Source of the DNA: Chlorobaculum parvum NCIB 8327
GTDB taxonomy: Bacteria; Bacteroidota; Chlorobiia; Chlorobiales; Chlorobiaceae
Reading direction: 5' to 3'
Length of the DNA stretch: 64,000 bases
Assembly: GCF_000020505.1 (NCBI RefSeq)
Contig: NC_011027.1
Coordinates: 1,472,001-1,536,000, forward strand
Shown: positions 11,149 through 21,230 of the stretch, piece after piece
How the letters are laid out: each line of letters opens with the position of its first letter
Numbering within the stretch: position 1 is the stretch's first letter
Made by a program: the position numbers and the translations under genes
Notes under the pieces: model-generated
Told to the model about the DNA's origin: nothing
The model's database searches: none
What the model saw: only the letters and a program-made list of their open reading frames with translations

Positions 11149-11436
11149 TCAGCCAAGAATCGCAAAAATGTCAGACTCACGCATGATGAGGTAATCCTCA
11201 GCTTCGACCTGAACTTCGGTGCCGGAGTATTTGCCATACAGGACTTTGTCTCCGACTTTGACCTGCATCTGGACAAGCTGGCCGTTGTCTGCCACTTTGC
11301 CTTCGCCAACGGCGACAACCTCGCCATACTGAGGCTTTTCCTTACCGGTATCGGGGATGTAGAGACCACCCTTGGTTTTTTCCTCAGCCGGTGCGGGCTT
11401 AACAATAACTCGATCAGCTAATGGTTTCAAGTTCAT
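11149..11436 (-). CDS. groES: Co-chaperonin GroES (10 kDa)
   Basis: Lid of the GroEL chamber, 95 aa, normal length. The opening [12 protein letters not shown], the mobile-loop region [19 protein letters not shown] and the GKYSGTEV roof segment are typical. First gene of the operon; the CIRCE element lies about 90-115 nt upstream of its ATG, and a second inverted repeat lies between CIRCE and the start. Confidence 0.99.
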   Translation of the reverse strand: MNLKPLADRVIVKPAPAEEKTKGGLYIPDTGKEKPQYGEVVAVGEGKVADNGQLVQMQVKVGDKVLYGKYSGTEVQVEAEDYLIMRESDIFAILG

Positions 11437-11498
11437 TGTCTTCTTTCTCGTTTGAGTTTATATTGAATCGTCTGTACTTCTTTTCAAGTCAGATTTTC

Positions 11499-11517
11499 CC
11501 CGAACTTCTGGTTCGGG
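11499..11517. promoter_or_regulatory. Inverted repeat in the groES leader region
   Basis: CCCGAAC-TTCTG-GTTCGGG, seven paired bases with a five-base loop, 7 nt from the CIRCE element on the groES side. It could be an additional operator or a hairpin in the untranslated leader. No T-run, so not a terminator. Confidence 0.4.
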
Positions 11518-11524
11518 CCACTGT

Positions 11525-11551
11525 TTAGCACTCACCTAACGAGAGTGCTAA
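11525..11551. promoter_or_regulatory. CIRCE operator (HrcA binding site)
   Basis: Exact consensus TTAGCACTC-N9-GAGTGCTAA. In many bacteria the HrcA repressor binds this site and releases it when GroEL is titrated by unfolded protein. It lies upstream of groES; candidate promoter hexamers (a TTGAAA and an AT-rich TATAAA-like box on the minus strand, about 11455-11490) are downstream of it, an arrangement compatible with repression. Confidence 0.96.
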
Positions 11552-11643
11552 AAGCTGAATCCATTATAAAAAAAGATTTTCAGACCGCAAATACTTTTTC
11601 ATCACGAAATACAGCAAAAGCCTGCAAATCGAACCCATTAGTT

Positions 11644-11955
11644 ATGACTCCGGACGACCGCAACAAACAAGATTCTGAAATGCTCGGCACCATCGGCAAA
11701 GTCGCGCTTGAAAAGCTGGACAGCCTCTCTTCGAAAATCAGGGATGACGTCGCGACCGAGGCCGACAAGGCCAATCATGAAATCCTCTCTGAAATTGTAG
11801 CACTCGCCTCAAATCGCCTGTCGGTAGAGAAAAACGAATCGATTGTCGAAGATGGCGGCGAGGCGTGGACGGAACGCACCTCCGAGACGCACTACCCCCA
11901 TATCCGCCTGCACGGCGGCGCACTTGAGGACGATCCACTGAAGATGAATTTGTGA
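11644..11955 (+). CDS. Small hypothetical acidic protein, 103 aa
   Basis: Not recognised. The frame is open upstream to a GTG at 11545 that falls inside the CIRCE operator, so the ATG at 11644 (MTPDDRN) is preferred; there is no obvious ribosome-binding site, and an internal ATG (MLGTIGK) is another option. The product is acidic, helical (residues 15-70 with heptad-like spacing) and has no signal or membrane segment. It is divergent from groES and could share the heat-shock control region. It ends 15 nt before a terminator that it shares with uvrA. Confidence 0.5.
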   Translation: MTPDDRNKQDSEMLGTIGKVALEKLDSLSSKIRDDVATEADKANHEILSEIVALASNRLSVEKNESIVEDGGEAWTERTSETHYPHIRLHGGALEDDPLKMNL

Positions 11956-11970
11956 GGATTCAAACGTTCA

Positions 11971-12013
11971 GAAACAGCGAGGGCAGAAACGGTTCTCTTG
12001 CCCTTGCTGTTTC
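11971..12013. terminator. Bidirectional intrinsic terminator before uvrA's end
   Basis: Fifteen-bp stem GAAACAGCGAGGGCA / TGCCCTTGCTGTTTC with one G-T pair and a 13-nt loop, followed by a T-rich stretch on the + strand. Located between convergent genes. Confidence 0.8.
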
Positions 12014-12036
12014 TCAGGTTTTTCGTTGACCTGCTG

Positions 12037-14904
12037 CTACACGTACCCCTTCAAATGCCTGCCCGTCAGGGAAGCTTCGCAATCACGAATCTCTTCGGGT
12101 GTACCGACGGCGACCACCTCGCCACCACGCACACCTGCGCCGGGGCCGAGGTCGATGATCCAATCAGCCTGTTTGATGATGTCGGGATTGTGCTCGATGA
12201 TGACCAGTGTGTTGCCGCGCGCCATCAGCTCCTCGAAGCAGCGCACCAGCTTGTCGATGTCGTCGAAGTGGAGGCCGGTGGTAGGCTCGTCAAAGATGAA
12301 GAGCGTGTTGCTCACGTCGGAGCGTGAGATAAAGTGCGCGAGCTTCAGTCGCTGCGCCTCGCCGCCGGAAAGCGTGCTGGATGACTGGCCGAGGCGGATG
12401 TATTCAAGCCCCACATCCTGCAACACTTTGAGCTTCTTCTGAATCGACTTTTCCGACCTGAAAAAGGTGATCGCCTCCTCGACGGTCAGATCAAGCACCT
12501 CGTCGATCGACAGACCGTTGTACTTCACCTCCAGCGTCGAGGATTTATAGCGTTTGCCCTCGCACTCTTCGCACACCGCCTCGATGTCGGCCAGAAACTG
12601 CATCTCGATCTTGACCGTACCTTCGCCCGCGCAGGTTTCGCAGCGCCCGCCGGGGATGTTGAACGAGAAGTAGCCAGGCTTCCAGCCGCGTGACTTGCTC
12701 TCGCGGGTCGAGGCGAAGAGCTGACGGATGTCGTCGAAAATCTTGAGGTAGGTGGCCGGATTGCTGCGGCTCGATTTGCCGATGGGCGACTGATCGACAT
12801 GCTCGACCTTCTCGATCAGCTCGACGCCCTTGATGGCCCGGTGCGTGCCAACCTTCTCGCGCGAACCCTCTTTTTCACGGATGATACCGAGCTTGAGGAT
12901 GTCGTTCACGAGCGTCGATTTGCCCGAGCCGCTCACGCCGGTGATGCAGGTCATGACGCCGAGCGGGAATCGAACGTCAATGTTGCGCAGGTTGTTCTGC
13001 ATCGCGCCGGTGATTTCAATGCAGCGCGAAAAGTCCGGCGTGCGCCGCTCGGCAGGCACAGCGATCTTTTTGCGATCACTGAGATAATCGGCAGTCAGCG
13101 ATCCCGTCGCCCCTGCCATCGCCGACGGCGGGCCGTGGAACACCACCTCGCCCCCGAGCCGTCCGGCGCGCGGGCCGAGGTCGATCACCTCGTCGGCAGC
13201 CTCGATGATTTCGCGGTCGTGCTCGACCACCACCACCGTGTTGCCGAGGTCGCGCAGCCGCTTGAGCAGCGCCACGAGCCGCGCCGAGTCGCTCTGGTGC
13301 AGGCCGATGCTCGGCTCGTCGAGAATGTAGATTGCGCCCACCAGCGGTGAGCCGAGCGAGGTCGAAAGGTTGATGCGCTGGAACTCGCCGCCGGAGAGGG
13401 TGTGCGTCAGCCGGTCGAGCGTGAGGTAGTCAAGCCCGACATCCATCAGGTAGCCGAGCCGCTTGTTGATCTCGCGCAGCACCGAGTCGGCCACCGAGCG
13501 GTCGAAAGGCGAAATGTCGAGCCCCTGGAAAAACTCCTGCGCATCGGCGATGGTCATACGCACGACTTCGCCGATGTTCCTGCCGGAGACCCGTACCTGC
13601 AAGGCGTCGGGATTGAGCCGCGCTCCCTCGCACTCCGGACAGGTGGCGTAGCCCCGGTAGCGACTCAGGAACACCCGGTAATGCACCTTGTAGCCTGCAT
13701 CCTTTTCGATCTCCTCGAAAAATGGGCGCACGCCCTTGAAACTCCGCTCCGGAATGCCCTTCCAGACCATCTCGCGATGCACGCGGCTGAGCTTTTCGTA
13801 CGGCACATCGACAGGAATGCCCACTTCGGGCGCAATGTTCAGCAACTGCTTGCGATACCACGAATACTTCTCGGAGTTCCAGCACGAAATCGCGCCCTCC
13901 TTCAGGCTCAGCGATTTGTCGGGAATGACCGCATCCTCATCGATGCCCGCGATCCGACCGAACCCTTGACATGCCGTGCACGCCCCGATGGGCGAGTTGA
14001 ACGCGAAGAGCTGCGGCGACGGCTCCTGATAAACCACGCCGTTCAGCTCCAGCCGGTCGCTGAAGCGGTACTCCTTGCCTCCGGCGACGCGAATGATGGC
14101 GTGGCCATCCGACTCGGCAAAGCAGGTCTCGGCAGCCTGTGCGACACGGCTGTAAACTTTCTCATCCTTTTTGGCGGCAAACCGGTCAACCAGCACCAGC
14201 AGATTCGACAGTTCATCGCGCTTGAGCTTTTCCACCCCGGCGCGAACCTTCTCATCCGAAATATCGAGTACGGTCTCATCCTTGAGCAGCCTGAAAAAGC
14301 CCTTCTTCAAAAGATTCTTCAGCTCCTCAGCCACGGTACGATCGTGATGCTTGAGGTCGTGATGGCTGGGAAAAGGATAGCCCACATAAAAGCGCGTACG
14401 ATCCTCGAAGAACCGCGCCTGCAAACTCACATCCTCAGGCGTGTGCTTCAGCACCAGCTCGCCGGTGTCGCGCGAATAGATCTTGCCGATTCGCGCATAA
14501 AGCAGTCGCAGGTAGTCGTAGATTTCAGAGACGGTGCCGACCGTCGAACGGGGATTCTTCGGAATCGCCTTCTGCTCGATGGCGATAGCTGGCGCGATTC
14601 CCTCGACGCTCTCGATCTCAGGCTTGGGCATCCGTTCGAGAAACTGCCGCACGTAGGCCGAAAGCGACTCGACGTAGCGCCGATGGCCTTCGGCATAGAG
14701 CGTATCGAACGCCAGGCTCGACTTGCCAGAACCGCTCAAGCCGGTCAGAACGACAAACCGGTTGCGGGGAATACGAACGGTGACATGCTTGAGGTTATGC
14801 GTCGAAACGCCGCGAAGCACGATGTCGGGAAGCCTTGTTTCAGCTCCATTCTCCGTGCTTGCGATGGATGTATTTGATTCGGTACGGTTCTGAGTGGATG
14901 ACAT
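12037..14904 (-). CDS. uvrA: UvrABC excinuclease subunit A
   Basis: Damage-sensing ATPase of nucleotide excision repair, 955 aa. Two ABC-type ATPase halves are clear: Walker A GLSGSGKSSLAFDT near the N-terminus and GVSGSGKSTLVND in the second half, with ABC signatures LSGGEFQRI and LSGGEAQRL and Walker B segments YILDEPSIGL and FIFDEPTTGL. Zinc-finger cysteines appear in the ACTACQGFGRIAG, TCPECEGARLN and GRCETCAGEGTVKIEM...CEECEGKRYK regions. The N-terminus has about 28 extra residues before the usual start (MSSTQNRTE...), poorly conserved in character; a later start is possible. Lies 110 nt behind the Rrf2 gene in the same direction. Confidence 0.98.
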   Translation of the reverse strand: MSSTQNRTESNTSIASTENGAETRLPDIVLRGVSTHNLKHVTVRIPRNRFVVLTGLSGSGKSSLAFDTLYAEGHRRYVESLSAYVRQFLERMPKPEIESVEGIAPAIAIEQKAIPKNPRSTVGTVSEIYDYLRLLYARIGKIYSRDTGELVLKHTPEDVSLQARFFEDRTRFYVGYPFPSHHDLKHHDRTVAEELKNLLKKGFFRLLKDETVLDISDEKVRAGVEKLKRDELSNLLVLVDRFAAKKDEKVYSRVAQAAETCFAESDGHAIIRVAGGKEYRFSDRLELNGVVYQEPSPQLFAFNSPIGACTACQGFGRIAGIDEDAVIPDKSLSLKEGAISCWNSEKYSWYRKQLLNIAPEVGIPVDVPYEKLSRVHREMVWKGIPERSFKGVRPFFEEIEKDAGYKVHYRVFLSRYRGYATCPECEGARLNPDALQVRVSGRNIGEVVRMTIADAQEFFQGLDISPFDRSVADSVLREINKRLGYLMDVGLDYLTLDRLTHTLSGGEFQRINLSTSLGSPLVGAIYILDEPSIGLHQSDSARLVALLKRLRDLGNTVVVVEHDREIIEAADEVIDLGPRAGRLGGEVVFHGPPSAMAGATGSLTADYLSDRKKIAVPAERRTPDFSRCIEITGAMQNNLRNIDVRFPLGVMTCITGVSGSGKSTLVNDILKLGIIREKEGSREKVGTHRAIKGVELIEKVEHVDQSPIGKSSRSNPATYLKIFDDIRQLFASTRESKSRGWKPGYFSFNIPGGRCETCAGEGTVKIEMQFLADIEAVCEECEGKRYKSSTLEVKYNGLSIDEVLDLTVEEAITFFRSEKSIQKKLKVLQDVGLEYIRLGQSSSTLSGGEAQRLKLAHFISRSDVSNTLFIFDEPTTGLHFDDIDKLVRCFEELMARGNTLVIIEHNPDIIKQADWIIDLGPGAGVRGGEVVAVGTPEEIRDCEASLTGRHLKGYV

Positions 14905-15014
14905 GCAATGAGTGCTCTGACTGACAAAATTCCAGACGTTTCAACGAGGAAAGCCGCGTGACGACAGAACAATAAACAAAACAATCTCCGTTCCCGGAAC
15001 AGATATGCCTTGCA

Positions 15015-15440
15015 TCAACCCGAAACAGGGGCATGATAATTATGAAGAAGCGACGCAACAGTCGTTTCTGCGAGCAGTTGCTGGATTCTTTTCTGAAGGT
15101 TGAACATGTAGGCTTTGTGAGAACAGGTGGATTCAATTTCACAGTCGCAGTTCTCCTGGGAGCAGCGCATGAGGTGTGGTTCGCCTTCGATGGCCACGCC
15201 GATGTCTGCCACGGTAATCTGTTCGGCAGGTCTGGCAAGCGTGTAGCCGCCTTTGACGCCCTGCACCGAGCGGGTGATGCCTGCCTTGTTGAGACTCTGC
15301 ATCGCCTTGGCGAGAAACACTTGGGAAAAACCGATTTCGGAAGCCAGCTCCTTGACCGTCACGGGTCGTTCGGGGCCTTTCATAGCAAGGTAGGAAACGG
15401 CGTGCAGGCCGTACTCGAATTTTCTGGATACTTGCAGCAT
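15015..15440 (-). CDS. Rrf2-family transcriptional regulator with Fe-S-type cysteines
   Basis: Winged-helix regulator of 141 aa. The N-terminal helix-turn-helix (SRKFEYGLHAVSYLA, VKELASEIGFSQVFLAKAMQSLNKAG) and the wing GVKGGYTLARP are typical for IscR/NsrR/RsrR relatives. The cluster region after residue 90 has four cysteines (C93, C98, C100, C106), compatible with an Fe-S cofactor that senses iron-sulfur status, nitric oxide or redox state; which ligand is not determined. It is divergent from the alpha/beta hydrolase gene (114-nt gap) and upstream of uvrA, either of which may be its target. Confidence 0.9.
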   Translation of the reverse strand: MLQVSRKFEYGLHAVSYLAMKGPERPVTVKELASEIGFSQVFLAKAMQSLNKAGITRSVQGVKGGYTLARPAEQITVADIGVAIEGEPHLMRCSQENCDCEIESTCSHKAYMFNLQKRIQQLLAETTVASLLHNYHAPVSG

Positions 15441-15554
15441 AAGCGAAATAGGATGTTTTGTAAAACAGGATAAACCAACACCTGTTTCAGGAAATTCCCC
15501 GATCCGCTTTTAATTCTTGCCGGAACCGCTATATCTTGCCTTCAAAAGTCTTCA

Positions 15555-16448
15555 ATGGGCTCCCTGCCCCAATTCGGCACAACAATGGCATCGAAAGACC
15601 GCTGGTTCATCTGGCAATTCTCGGACAAAGACGAAGCAAAAATCCGCTATCGGGAGTACGGCCCGGCTGACTCACCCCACACGCCATTGCTGTTCGTTCA
15701 CGGTTATGGCGGCATGATCGAGCACTGGAACGACAACATTCCGGCGTTTTCGGACAGGTACAGAATCTACGCGATGGACCTGATCGGTTTCGGCCAGTCC
15801 ACCAAGCCCAACGTACGGTACTGCCTGGAACTGTTCGCTGCCCAGATCAAGGCGTTCATGCACCTGAAAAAGCTCGACAAAATCATTCTGGTGGGTCACT
15901 CGATGGGCGGGGCGGGCAGCGTCATCTATGCGCATCTGAATCCGGAAAGGGTTCGCGGGCTGATTCTGGCCAACCCCTCCGGCCTGTATGGAGACAGCAT
16001 GGACGGCATGGCCAAAGCTTTCTTCGGACTGGTCGGCTCACCGCTGATCGGCGAAATGCTTTTCGCGGCGTTCGCAAACCCGGTCGGCGTCAGCCAGAGC
16101 CTCACCCCGACCTACTACAACCAGAAAAAGGTCGATCTGAACCTGATCAACCAGTTTTCACGCCCACTTCCGGATCGAGGCGCAATGTTTTCGTACCTGT
16201 CGCCGTCGAAACGACCGCACGACTTCATGCTCGAGGGCATCAAGCCCTGCAACTACAAGGGCGATGCCTGGCTGATGTGGGGCGCGGAAGATACCGCGCT
16301 GCCACCGCACAAAATCATTCCGGAATTCCAGGAGTTGCTTCCGCAGGCAGGCGCCTACATCATTCCGAAAGCGGGTCACTGCATCCACCACGACGCGCAC
16401 GAAACCTTCAACGCACGCCTCGCCCACATTCTCGGGCGTCTGGAGTGA
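15555..16448 (+). CDS. Alpha/beta-fold hydrolase
   Basis: Single-domain hydrolase of 297 aa. Oxyanion strand LLFVHGYGG, nucleophile elbow GHSMGG (S116), acid loop [10 protein letters not shown] and the catalytic His in AGHCIHH are all in place, so it should be active on an ester, lactone or related bond. Substrate unknown; in phototrophs similar proteins occur among pigment-associated hydrolases, but nothing here proves that. Start ATG at 15555 is taken because a TATAT-type -10 box lies just upstream (about 15530); an ATG at 15585 is an alternative. Converges with lptD with a 6-nt gap. Confidence 0.85.
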   Translation: MGSLPQFGTTMASKDRWFIWQFSDKDEAKIRYREYGPADSPHTPLLFVHGYGGMIEHWNDNIPAFSDRYRIYAMDLIGFGQSTKPNVRYCLELFAAQIKAFMHLKKLDKIILVGHSMGGAGSVIYAHLNPERVRGLILANPSGLYGDSMDGMAKAFFGLVGSPLIGEMLFAAFANPVGVSQSLTPTYYNQKKVDLNLINQFSRPLPDRGAMFSYLSPSKRPHDFMLEGIKPCNYKGDAWLMWGAEDTALPPHKIIPEFQELLPQAGAYIIPKAGHCIHHDAHETFNARLAHILGRLE

Positions 16449-16454
16449 GCTATG

Positions 16455-19106
16455 CTACAAGCCTGATGTGGTATTGCCGCTGGTGGCCTGCACCTTGAGG
16501 TACTTGAGCTGGGCAGGCTTCATGGCTATCTGCAAGAGGTAGCCCTCATACTCCCCTGAAGGCACCCACTGCGCGCTGAACTGAAAATCGTGCAGATCGC
16601 GCCAGACCATCAGGGCCGGGTAGACGAACTTGCCGTTACCGAGATCGAAGCCGGTATTGAGGCCCACCTGCCAGTTTCGGGAAAGCGATACTTTTGTGGC
16701 CGTATTAAGCAAAGCGGTGGTACTCGGGTCGAGGGGATCGGTTTTATCGCTCACAAGATAAAGCGACATGCGCAGCGACCACGGCAGCGACGACTTGAAA
16801 TCAACAAGCTGGTCGTCCGTGAACCGCTCCCTGAAAATGGCACGCTGGATCGGTGACTCACTCTGTTTCACCAGCGACTCCCCCTCCTGATTGCCATCGA
16901 CGGCCTTGTACTCCGAACGCAGGTGACCGCTGAAACTCACGCTCATGTTGAGGAATCCATTGACGAAACGCAACAGCCCCTTGCCATCGTCCATGGCCAG
17001 CTTATCCACCCGCTCACCCGTCACAGGATCGAAGCTGTAGAAATCGTAGGTAGCCCCCGCGCTGAAAAGCAGGGCTGGCGAAAAGGCGTTGCTGGAAGCC
17101 GTCACGACCAGCGGTGAAAGCGGCATTTCATCAGCCGCAAAATTGTAGCCGGACGAAGCCGTCAGTGACAGGAGCTGCGCCGTCCGATAGCTTCCGTCGT
17201 TGTTGCGGAACTTGCCGTGAATGAGGTTCTGGAGATTGAGGCCCACATACGTCTGCTCTTCCGGCACCTCGGAGTAGAGCGACTGAGCGAACCGGTTGTA
17301 GCTCACCATCGACTGCGCAACCGGATCGTAATAGGAGCGGTAATAGTCGTACTCATCGCCCCGATAATTCGGGTTATACGTGAACGTGAGCGTCGGGATA
17401 AAGGTATGTCGCAACGCCTTCAGGCCCACCAGCTTTTCCAGCGGCGGAGTGTTGAGCACGCCATACAGACGGGTCTGGGCATCGACAGAGAAGACCGTGG
17501 TCGAATACTCGTCCGGCTCGTTGACGGTAACAAGCGACTGACTGCCACTGTCATACTGCAACGTACTGTTGACCCGGTAATGGGTAAAGGTCAGCGATGG
17601 CGTCAGGTTCAGATATTTGAACAGCGTGGAGTGAATCGTAAAGGGCAACTGAACCCTCGTGCCACTCAGGTCATCTTGCGCCGTCATGACCTTGTGCTGC
17701 CCCTGAACGGTCACCCCCTGAGTGAACATCGCGCGATAGCCGGGAGCGAACTCCTGCTGGTAGTTCACCTCCAGCCCGGCATTGCCGATATAGAGGTCGT
17801 TCGTACCGTTCGCATCATCGACAAACTCCCCGCTGAAAGACAGGCTCGGCTGAATGGAAAAACGGGAACGCCAATCGGACAGCGGCGCCGAAAGCCTCGT
17901 TCGGAAGGGATAGATCCGCTCCTGATAAAGCGAAGCCGAAGCCTTCTGGGTCAAATCGGAATCGGTCAGATCATCGACCCGCTGGTATCCCAGAATGAGA
18001 GAGCGGTTCCCTTCATCCCAGCTCTTTGAGAACGAAGCGTAGGAGGTTGCCTGCCGGGTAACGATCGACTCGGAATCGATCGAATTGATATCGTAGTAGC
18101 GATTGCCGTCCAGATAGTGCAGGTTGACATCGAGCCTGGCTGTCGGGTCGAATACCTGATGGTGCTTGATACGCAGATTGCGCTTGATGTAACGGGCATA
18201 GTCCGGATCACCGGGATCATTGCGCACGATTCGCGCGTACTCACCTTCGATCCTGCCGCTGAACAATTCACCTTTTTTGTACCGGAAACGCTCGCCGAGC
18301 CGCCAGCTTCCATTAAACGACACATCGCTATCTACGCGGAGATCGAGGTAATCGTTGATTGCCCAGAAGTAACCGAGATTCGACAGGTAAATACCTTGCC
18401 CGGAACTGCGCCCGATCCTCGGGAACAGGAAGCCCGAGGCGCGTTTGTTGGAAATCGGCACCGACATGTAGGGCAGCGGAATGATCGGAATCACCGGCAG
18501 CCGTTTGTTGAAAATTTCCGGATGGATGTACATGATGAACGGCCGGGAGATGAGCCTGTCGCCCGGAATGATCGTCATGTGCTTCCCCCAGAACCAGTAG
18601 TGCGGCTCTTCGAGGTCGCAGGTAGTGTACGTTCCATCCTCGATATGCAGTTCGCCGGAGGGCATCCGTTCGATTTGCTTGCCGGAAAAAATGCCGAGTT
18701 CCTCGTTCGACGTCACCGCCGATGCCGAACCGTAGCGGGTTTTGTAGTTGTACGACATCGTCTCGGCGTTGAACGAGCCATCCTTGTCGGTAAACTTCGG
18801 AAGTTCACGAGGCTGGCCGGACGCAGCACTCGACGCGCTGGTGTACGCGGTGCTCTTCGATTGCTCGACCGTAATGGTGGGACCTTCGATGCGAATGTCC
18901 TTGTACTCGACTTTCGCCTTGCCAAACAGCTCGATGGTGCGCTGGTCGAAGTTATACGACAGCGAGTCACGCGCCGTATAGACCACCGTCGAGTCGATAT
19001 CTCCCGGCTTCCGCTCTGGCTCGTCCGCACGCAGTGGCGTAAGCCCGTCAGCCGCCTGGACGGCCAATAACAGCATCAGAAGTTTCAGTGATCTGGCAAG
19101 TTTCAC
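16455..19106 (-). CDS. lptD: LPS-assembly outer-membrane protein LptD (OstA/Imp family)
   Basis: Outer-membrane barrel of 883 aa that inserts lipopolysaccharide into the outer leaflet. It has an N-terminal signal peptide (MKLARSLKLLMLLLAVQAADG), then an OstA-type beta-jellyroll (about 40-190: YNFDQRTIELFGKAKVEYKD, FNAETMSYNYKT, ELHIEDGTYTTCDLEEPHYWFWGK), then the long barrel with many aromatic-ended strands. The barrel region PLPYMSVPISNKRASGFLFP is a characteristic conserved LptD segment. Only the single Cys of TTCDLEEPHY is evident, so the four-cysteine disulfide pattern of enterobacterial LptD is absent, as is usual outside proteobacteria. Divergent from trpB across 239 bp. Confidence 0.88.
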   Translation of the reverse strand: MKLARSLKLLMLLLAVQAADGLTPLRADEPERKPGDIDSTVVYTARDSLSYNFDQRTIELFGKAKVEYKDIRIEGPTITVEQSKSTAYTSASSAASGQPRELPKFTDKDGSFNAETMSYNYKTRYGSASAVTSNEELGIFSGKQIERMPSGELHIEDGTYTTCDLEEPHYWFWGKHMTIIPGDRLISRPFIMYIHPEIFNKRLPVIPIIPLPYMSVPISNKRASGFLFPRIGRSSGQGIYLSNLGYFWAINDYLDLRVDSDVSFNGSWRLGERFRYKKGELFSGRIEGEYARIVRNDPGDPDYARYIKRNLRIKHHQVFDPTARLDVNLHYLDGNRYYDINSIDSESIVTRQATSYASFSKSWDEGNRSLILGYQRVDDLTDSDLTQKASASLYQERIYPFRTRLSAPLSDWRSRFSIQPSLSFSGEFVDDANGTNDLYIGNAGLEVNYQQEFAPGYRAMFTQGVTVQGQHKVMTAQDDLSGTRVQLPFTIHSTLFKYLNLTPSLTFTHYRVNSTLQYDSGSQSLVTVNEPDEYSTTVFSVDAQTRLYGVLNTPPLEKLVGLKALRHTFIPTLTFTYNPNYRGDEYDYYRSYYDPVAQSMVSYNRFAQSLYSEVPEEQTYVGLNLQNLIHGKFRNNDGSYRTAQLLSLTASSGYNFAADEMPLSPLVVTASSNAFSPALLFSAGATYDFYSFDPVTGERVDKLAMDDGKGLLRFVNGFLNMSVSFSGHLRSEYKAVDGNQEGESLVKQSESPIQRAIFRERFTDDQLVDFKSSLPWSLRMSLYLVSDKTDPLDPSTTALLNTATKVSLSRNWQVGLNTGFDLGNGKFVYPALMVWRDLHDFQFSAQWVPSGEYEGYLLQIAMKPAQLKYLKVQATSGNTTSGL

Positions 19107-19345
19107 GGGCGAATCTTCCTGGATTTACGAGCAGGGATTAAAACTCATCGAACAGAAACGGAATATAGGAAACCTTTGGCCTTTATCAGAGGCCCGAAAC
19201 CGGACTGAACATCTTGCCGTATGGATATATGAGGCAAAGCTTTCTATATTAAGGGCACGTTTCAGAACATCAAACTATTCAGGCATCGTCATCCGCGGCA
19301 ACGCCGCATTCAGAGAACGATTCTCAAAAAACTTCGCTACGCTCT

Positions 19346-20548
19346 ATGACGCAGAAGGTCACCTACAACGCACCCGACGAATTCGGCCATTTCGGCACGT
19401 TCGGGGGCAAATTCATTCCCGAAACGCTGGTCAAAAACGCCGCCGATCTCGAAGAGGAGTACCTCAAGGCGAAAGATGATCCGGAGTTCCGCCAGACATT
19501 CGACAACCTGCTTCGCCATTACGTTGGCCGCCCGACCCCACTCTACCACGCCGCGCGGCTCAGCGAAAGGCAGGGCGGCGCCCAGATCTGGCTGAAGCGC
19601 GAAGACCTCTGCCACACCGGCGCGCACAAAATCAACAACGCACTCGGACAGGTGCTGCTCGCCAAACGCATGGGCAAAAAGCGCATCATCGCTGAAACCG
19701 GCGCGGGCCAGCACGGCGTGGCGACGGCCACCGTCTGCGCGCTCTTTGGTCTCGACTGCATCGTCTATATGGGTGAAGAGGACATCCGCCGCCAGGCTCC
19801 GAACGTCGCGCGGATGAAGTTGCTCGGCACGGAGGTTCGCCCGGTCACTGCGGGGAGCAGAACGCTCAAGGACGCCACCAGCGAAGCGATCCGCGACTGG
19901 ATGAACAATCCCGAAGATACCTTCTACATCGTCGGTTCGGTTATCGGAATGCACCCGTATCCGATGATGGTGCGCGACTTCCAGTCGGTCATCGGCCGCG
20001 AAACCCGTCGGCAGGTTGTTGAACAAGCAGGACGTCTGCCTGATGTAATTGTGGCCTGCGTTGGCGGCGGTAGCAATGCCATCGGCATGTTCTACGAGTT
20101 CCTGCCGGATGCCAAAGAGGTCGAACTGATCGGCGTGGAAGCCGCCGGAGAGGGACTCGAAGGCAGGCACGCCGCTTCGCTCTCCAAGGGCGAAATCGGC
20201 GTGTTGCACGGCGCAATGATGAAGCTCTTGCAGGACGAGCACGGCCAGGTGCAGGAGGCGCACTCGATCTCCGCCGGTCTGGACTACCCAGGCGTCGGCC
20301 CGGAGCATTGCTACCTGCAGAGGCTTGGGCTGGTCAGCTACACCTCAACAACGGACAAAGAAGCTCTTGCAGCACTCGACGCACTGGCCAAAACCGAAGG
20401 AATCATCTGCGCCCTCGAATCGGCCCACGCCGTGCACTACGCCATGAAACGAGCCGCCGAAATGCCGAAAGAGTCGATCATCGTGGTGAATCTCTCCGGA
20501 AGGGGTGACAAGGATATGGGCACCATCATGGATGAGCTGAAGCTGTAA
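19346..20548 (+). CDS. trpB: Tryptophan synthase beta chain
   Basis: PLP enzyme of 400 aa that condenses indole with serine. The Schiff-base lysine is K95 in HTGAHKINN; the phosphate-binding loop is [10 protein letters not shown], and the cofactor-ring Ser lies in the closing [10 protein letters not shown] motif. This is the classical TrpB1 type that works with TrpA (4796-5599). It is a single-gene unit; a CTATATT -10-like box lies about 90 nt upstream (near 19246). Confidence 0.98.
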   Translation: MTQKVTYNAPDEFGHFGTFGGKFIPETLVKNAADLEEEYLKAKDDPEFRQTFDNLLRHYVGRPTPLYHAARLSERQGGAQIWLKREDLCHTGAHKINNALGQVLLAKRMGKKRIIAETGAGQHGVATATVCALFGLDCIVYMGEEDIRRQAPNVARMKLLGTEVRPVTAGSRTLKDATSEAIRDWMNNPEDTFYIVGSVIGMHPYPMMVRDFQSVIGRETRRQVVEQAGRLPDVIVACVGGGSNAIGMFYEFLPDAKEVELIGVEAAGEGLEGRHAASLSKGEIGVLHGAMMKLLQDEHGQVQEAHSISAGLDYPGVGPEHCYLQRLGLVSYTSTTDKEALAALDALAKTEGIICALESAHAVHYAMKRAAEMPKESIIVVNLSGRGDKDMGTIMDELKL

Positions 20549-20577
20549 AACTGAATCACGGCAATTCATGCTTGTAG

Positions 20578-20598
20578 GGGCAGCCCTTGCGGCTGCCC
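20578..20598. repeat. REP-like hairpin downstream of trpB
   Basis: GGGCAGCC-CTTGC-GGCTGCCC, an 8-bp perfect stem 29 nt after the trpB stop. There is no T-run, so it looks more like a dispersed REP-type palindrome or an RNA-stabilising 3' hairpin than an intrinsic terminator. Confidence 0.5.
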
Positions 20599-20705
20599 GG
20601 AATCAGCCGACAACAGAAGAGCGAGAATCTTGCAAGACAAAAAATCTTCACAATCCTGTTGCGCGAAATTGGACTTTTTCCTACATTAAGCACACTTAAC
20701 CAGAC

Positions 20706-20781
<76 letters not shown>

Positions 20782-20788
20782 AAGAGAT

Positions 20789-20818
20789 AAAAAGCCTTCG
20801 AACACCGGAGGCTTTTTT
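20789..20818 (+). terminator. Intrinsic terminator of tRNA-Gly copy 1
   Basis: Stem AAAAAGCCTTCG / CGGAGGCTTTTT (one wobble pair) with loop AACAC and a trailing T-run. Confidence 0.85.
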
Positions 20819-20989
20819 ACTTCTATCCCCCTCGACTTCAATACCACGCTCAGCCCCGCCTGGCAACCGTCACAGAACGCAACTAAACAGCCATTCGCAA
20901 ATCACTTGCCACCCCCCAATGGACGCTGGCAAAAAATTCACCTACCTGTTGCACACAAAAAGAATTTTCCCTATAATTAGGCCTCTCAA

Positions 20990-21065
<76 letters not shown>

Positions 21066-21070
21066 AAGAG

Positions 21071-21101
21071 AAAAAGCCTCCGAACACCGGAGGCTTTTTT
21101 T
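21071..21101 (+). terminator. Intrinsic terminator of tRNA-Gly copy 2
   Basis: Perfect 12-bp stem AAAAAGCCTCCG / CGGAGGCTTTTT, loop AACAC, T-run. Nearly the same as the terminator after copy 1, showing that the duplicated unit included the terminator. Confidence 0.9.
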
Positions 21102-21230
21102 GGTTTTAATCAGAAACACGCCGCTGCAGGCATTACCGCTCAAAAACAACATTCGGCGATAGCAAGGACAATTTTACGATACTCGACGCCCCAATTATTC
21201 CTATCCAACCCCGGCAAACGAACGGGATAT

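Noticed and set aside
13402-14877. A 491-codon plus-strand frame opposite uvrA
   Set aside because: Shadow of uvrA coding bias, as in the other GC-rich genes.
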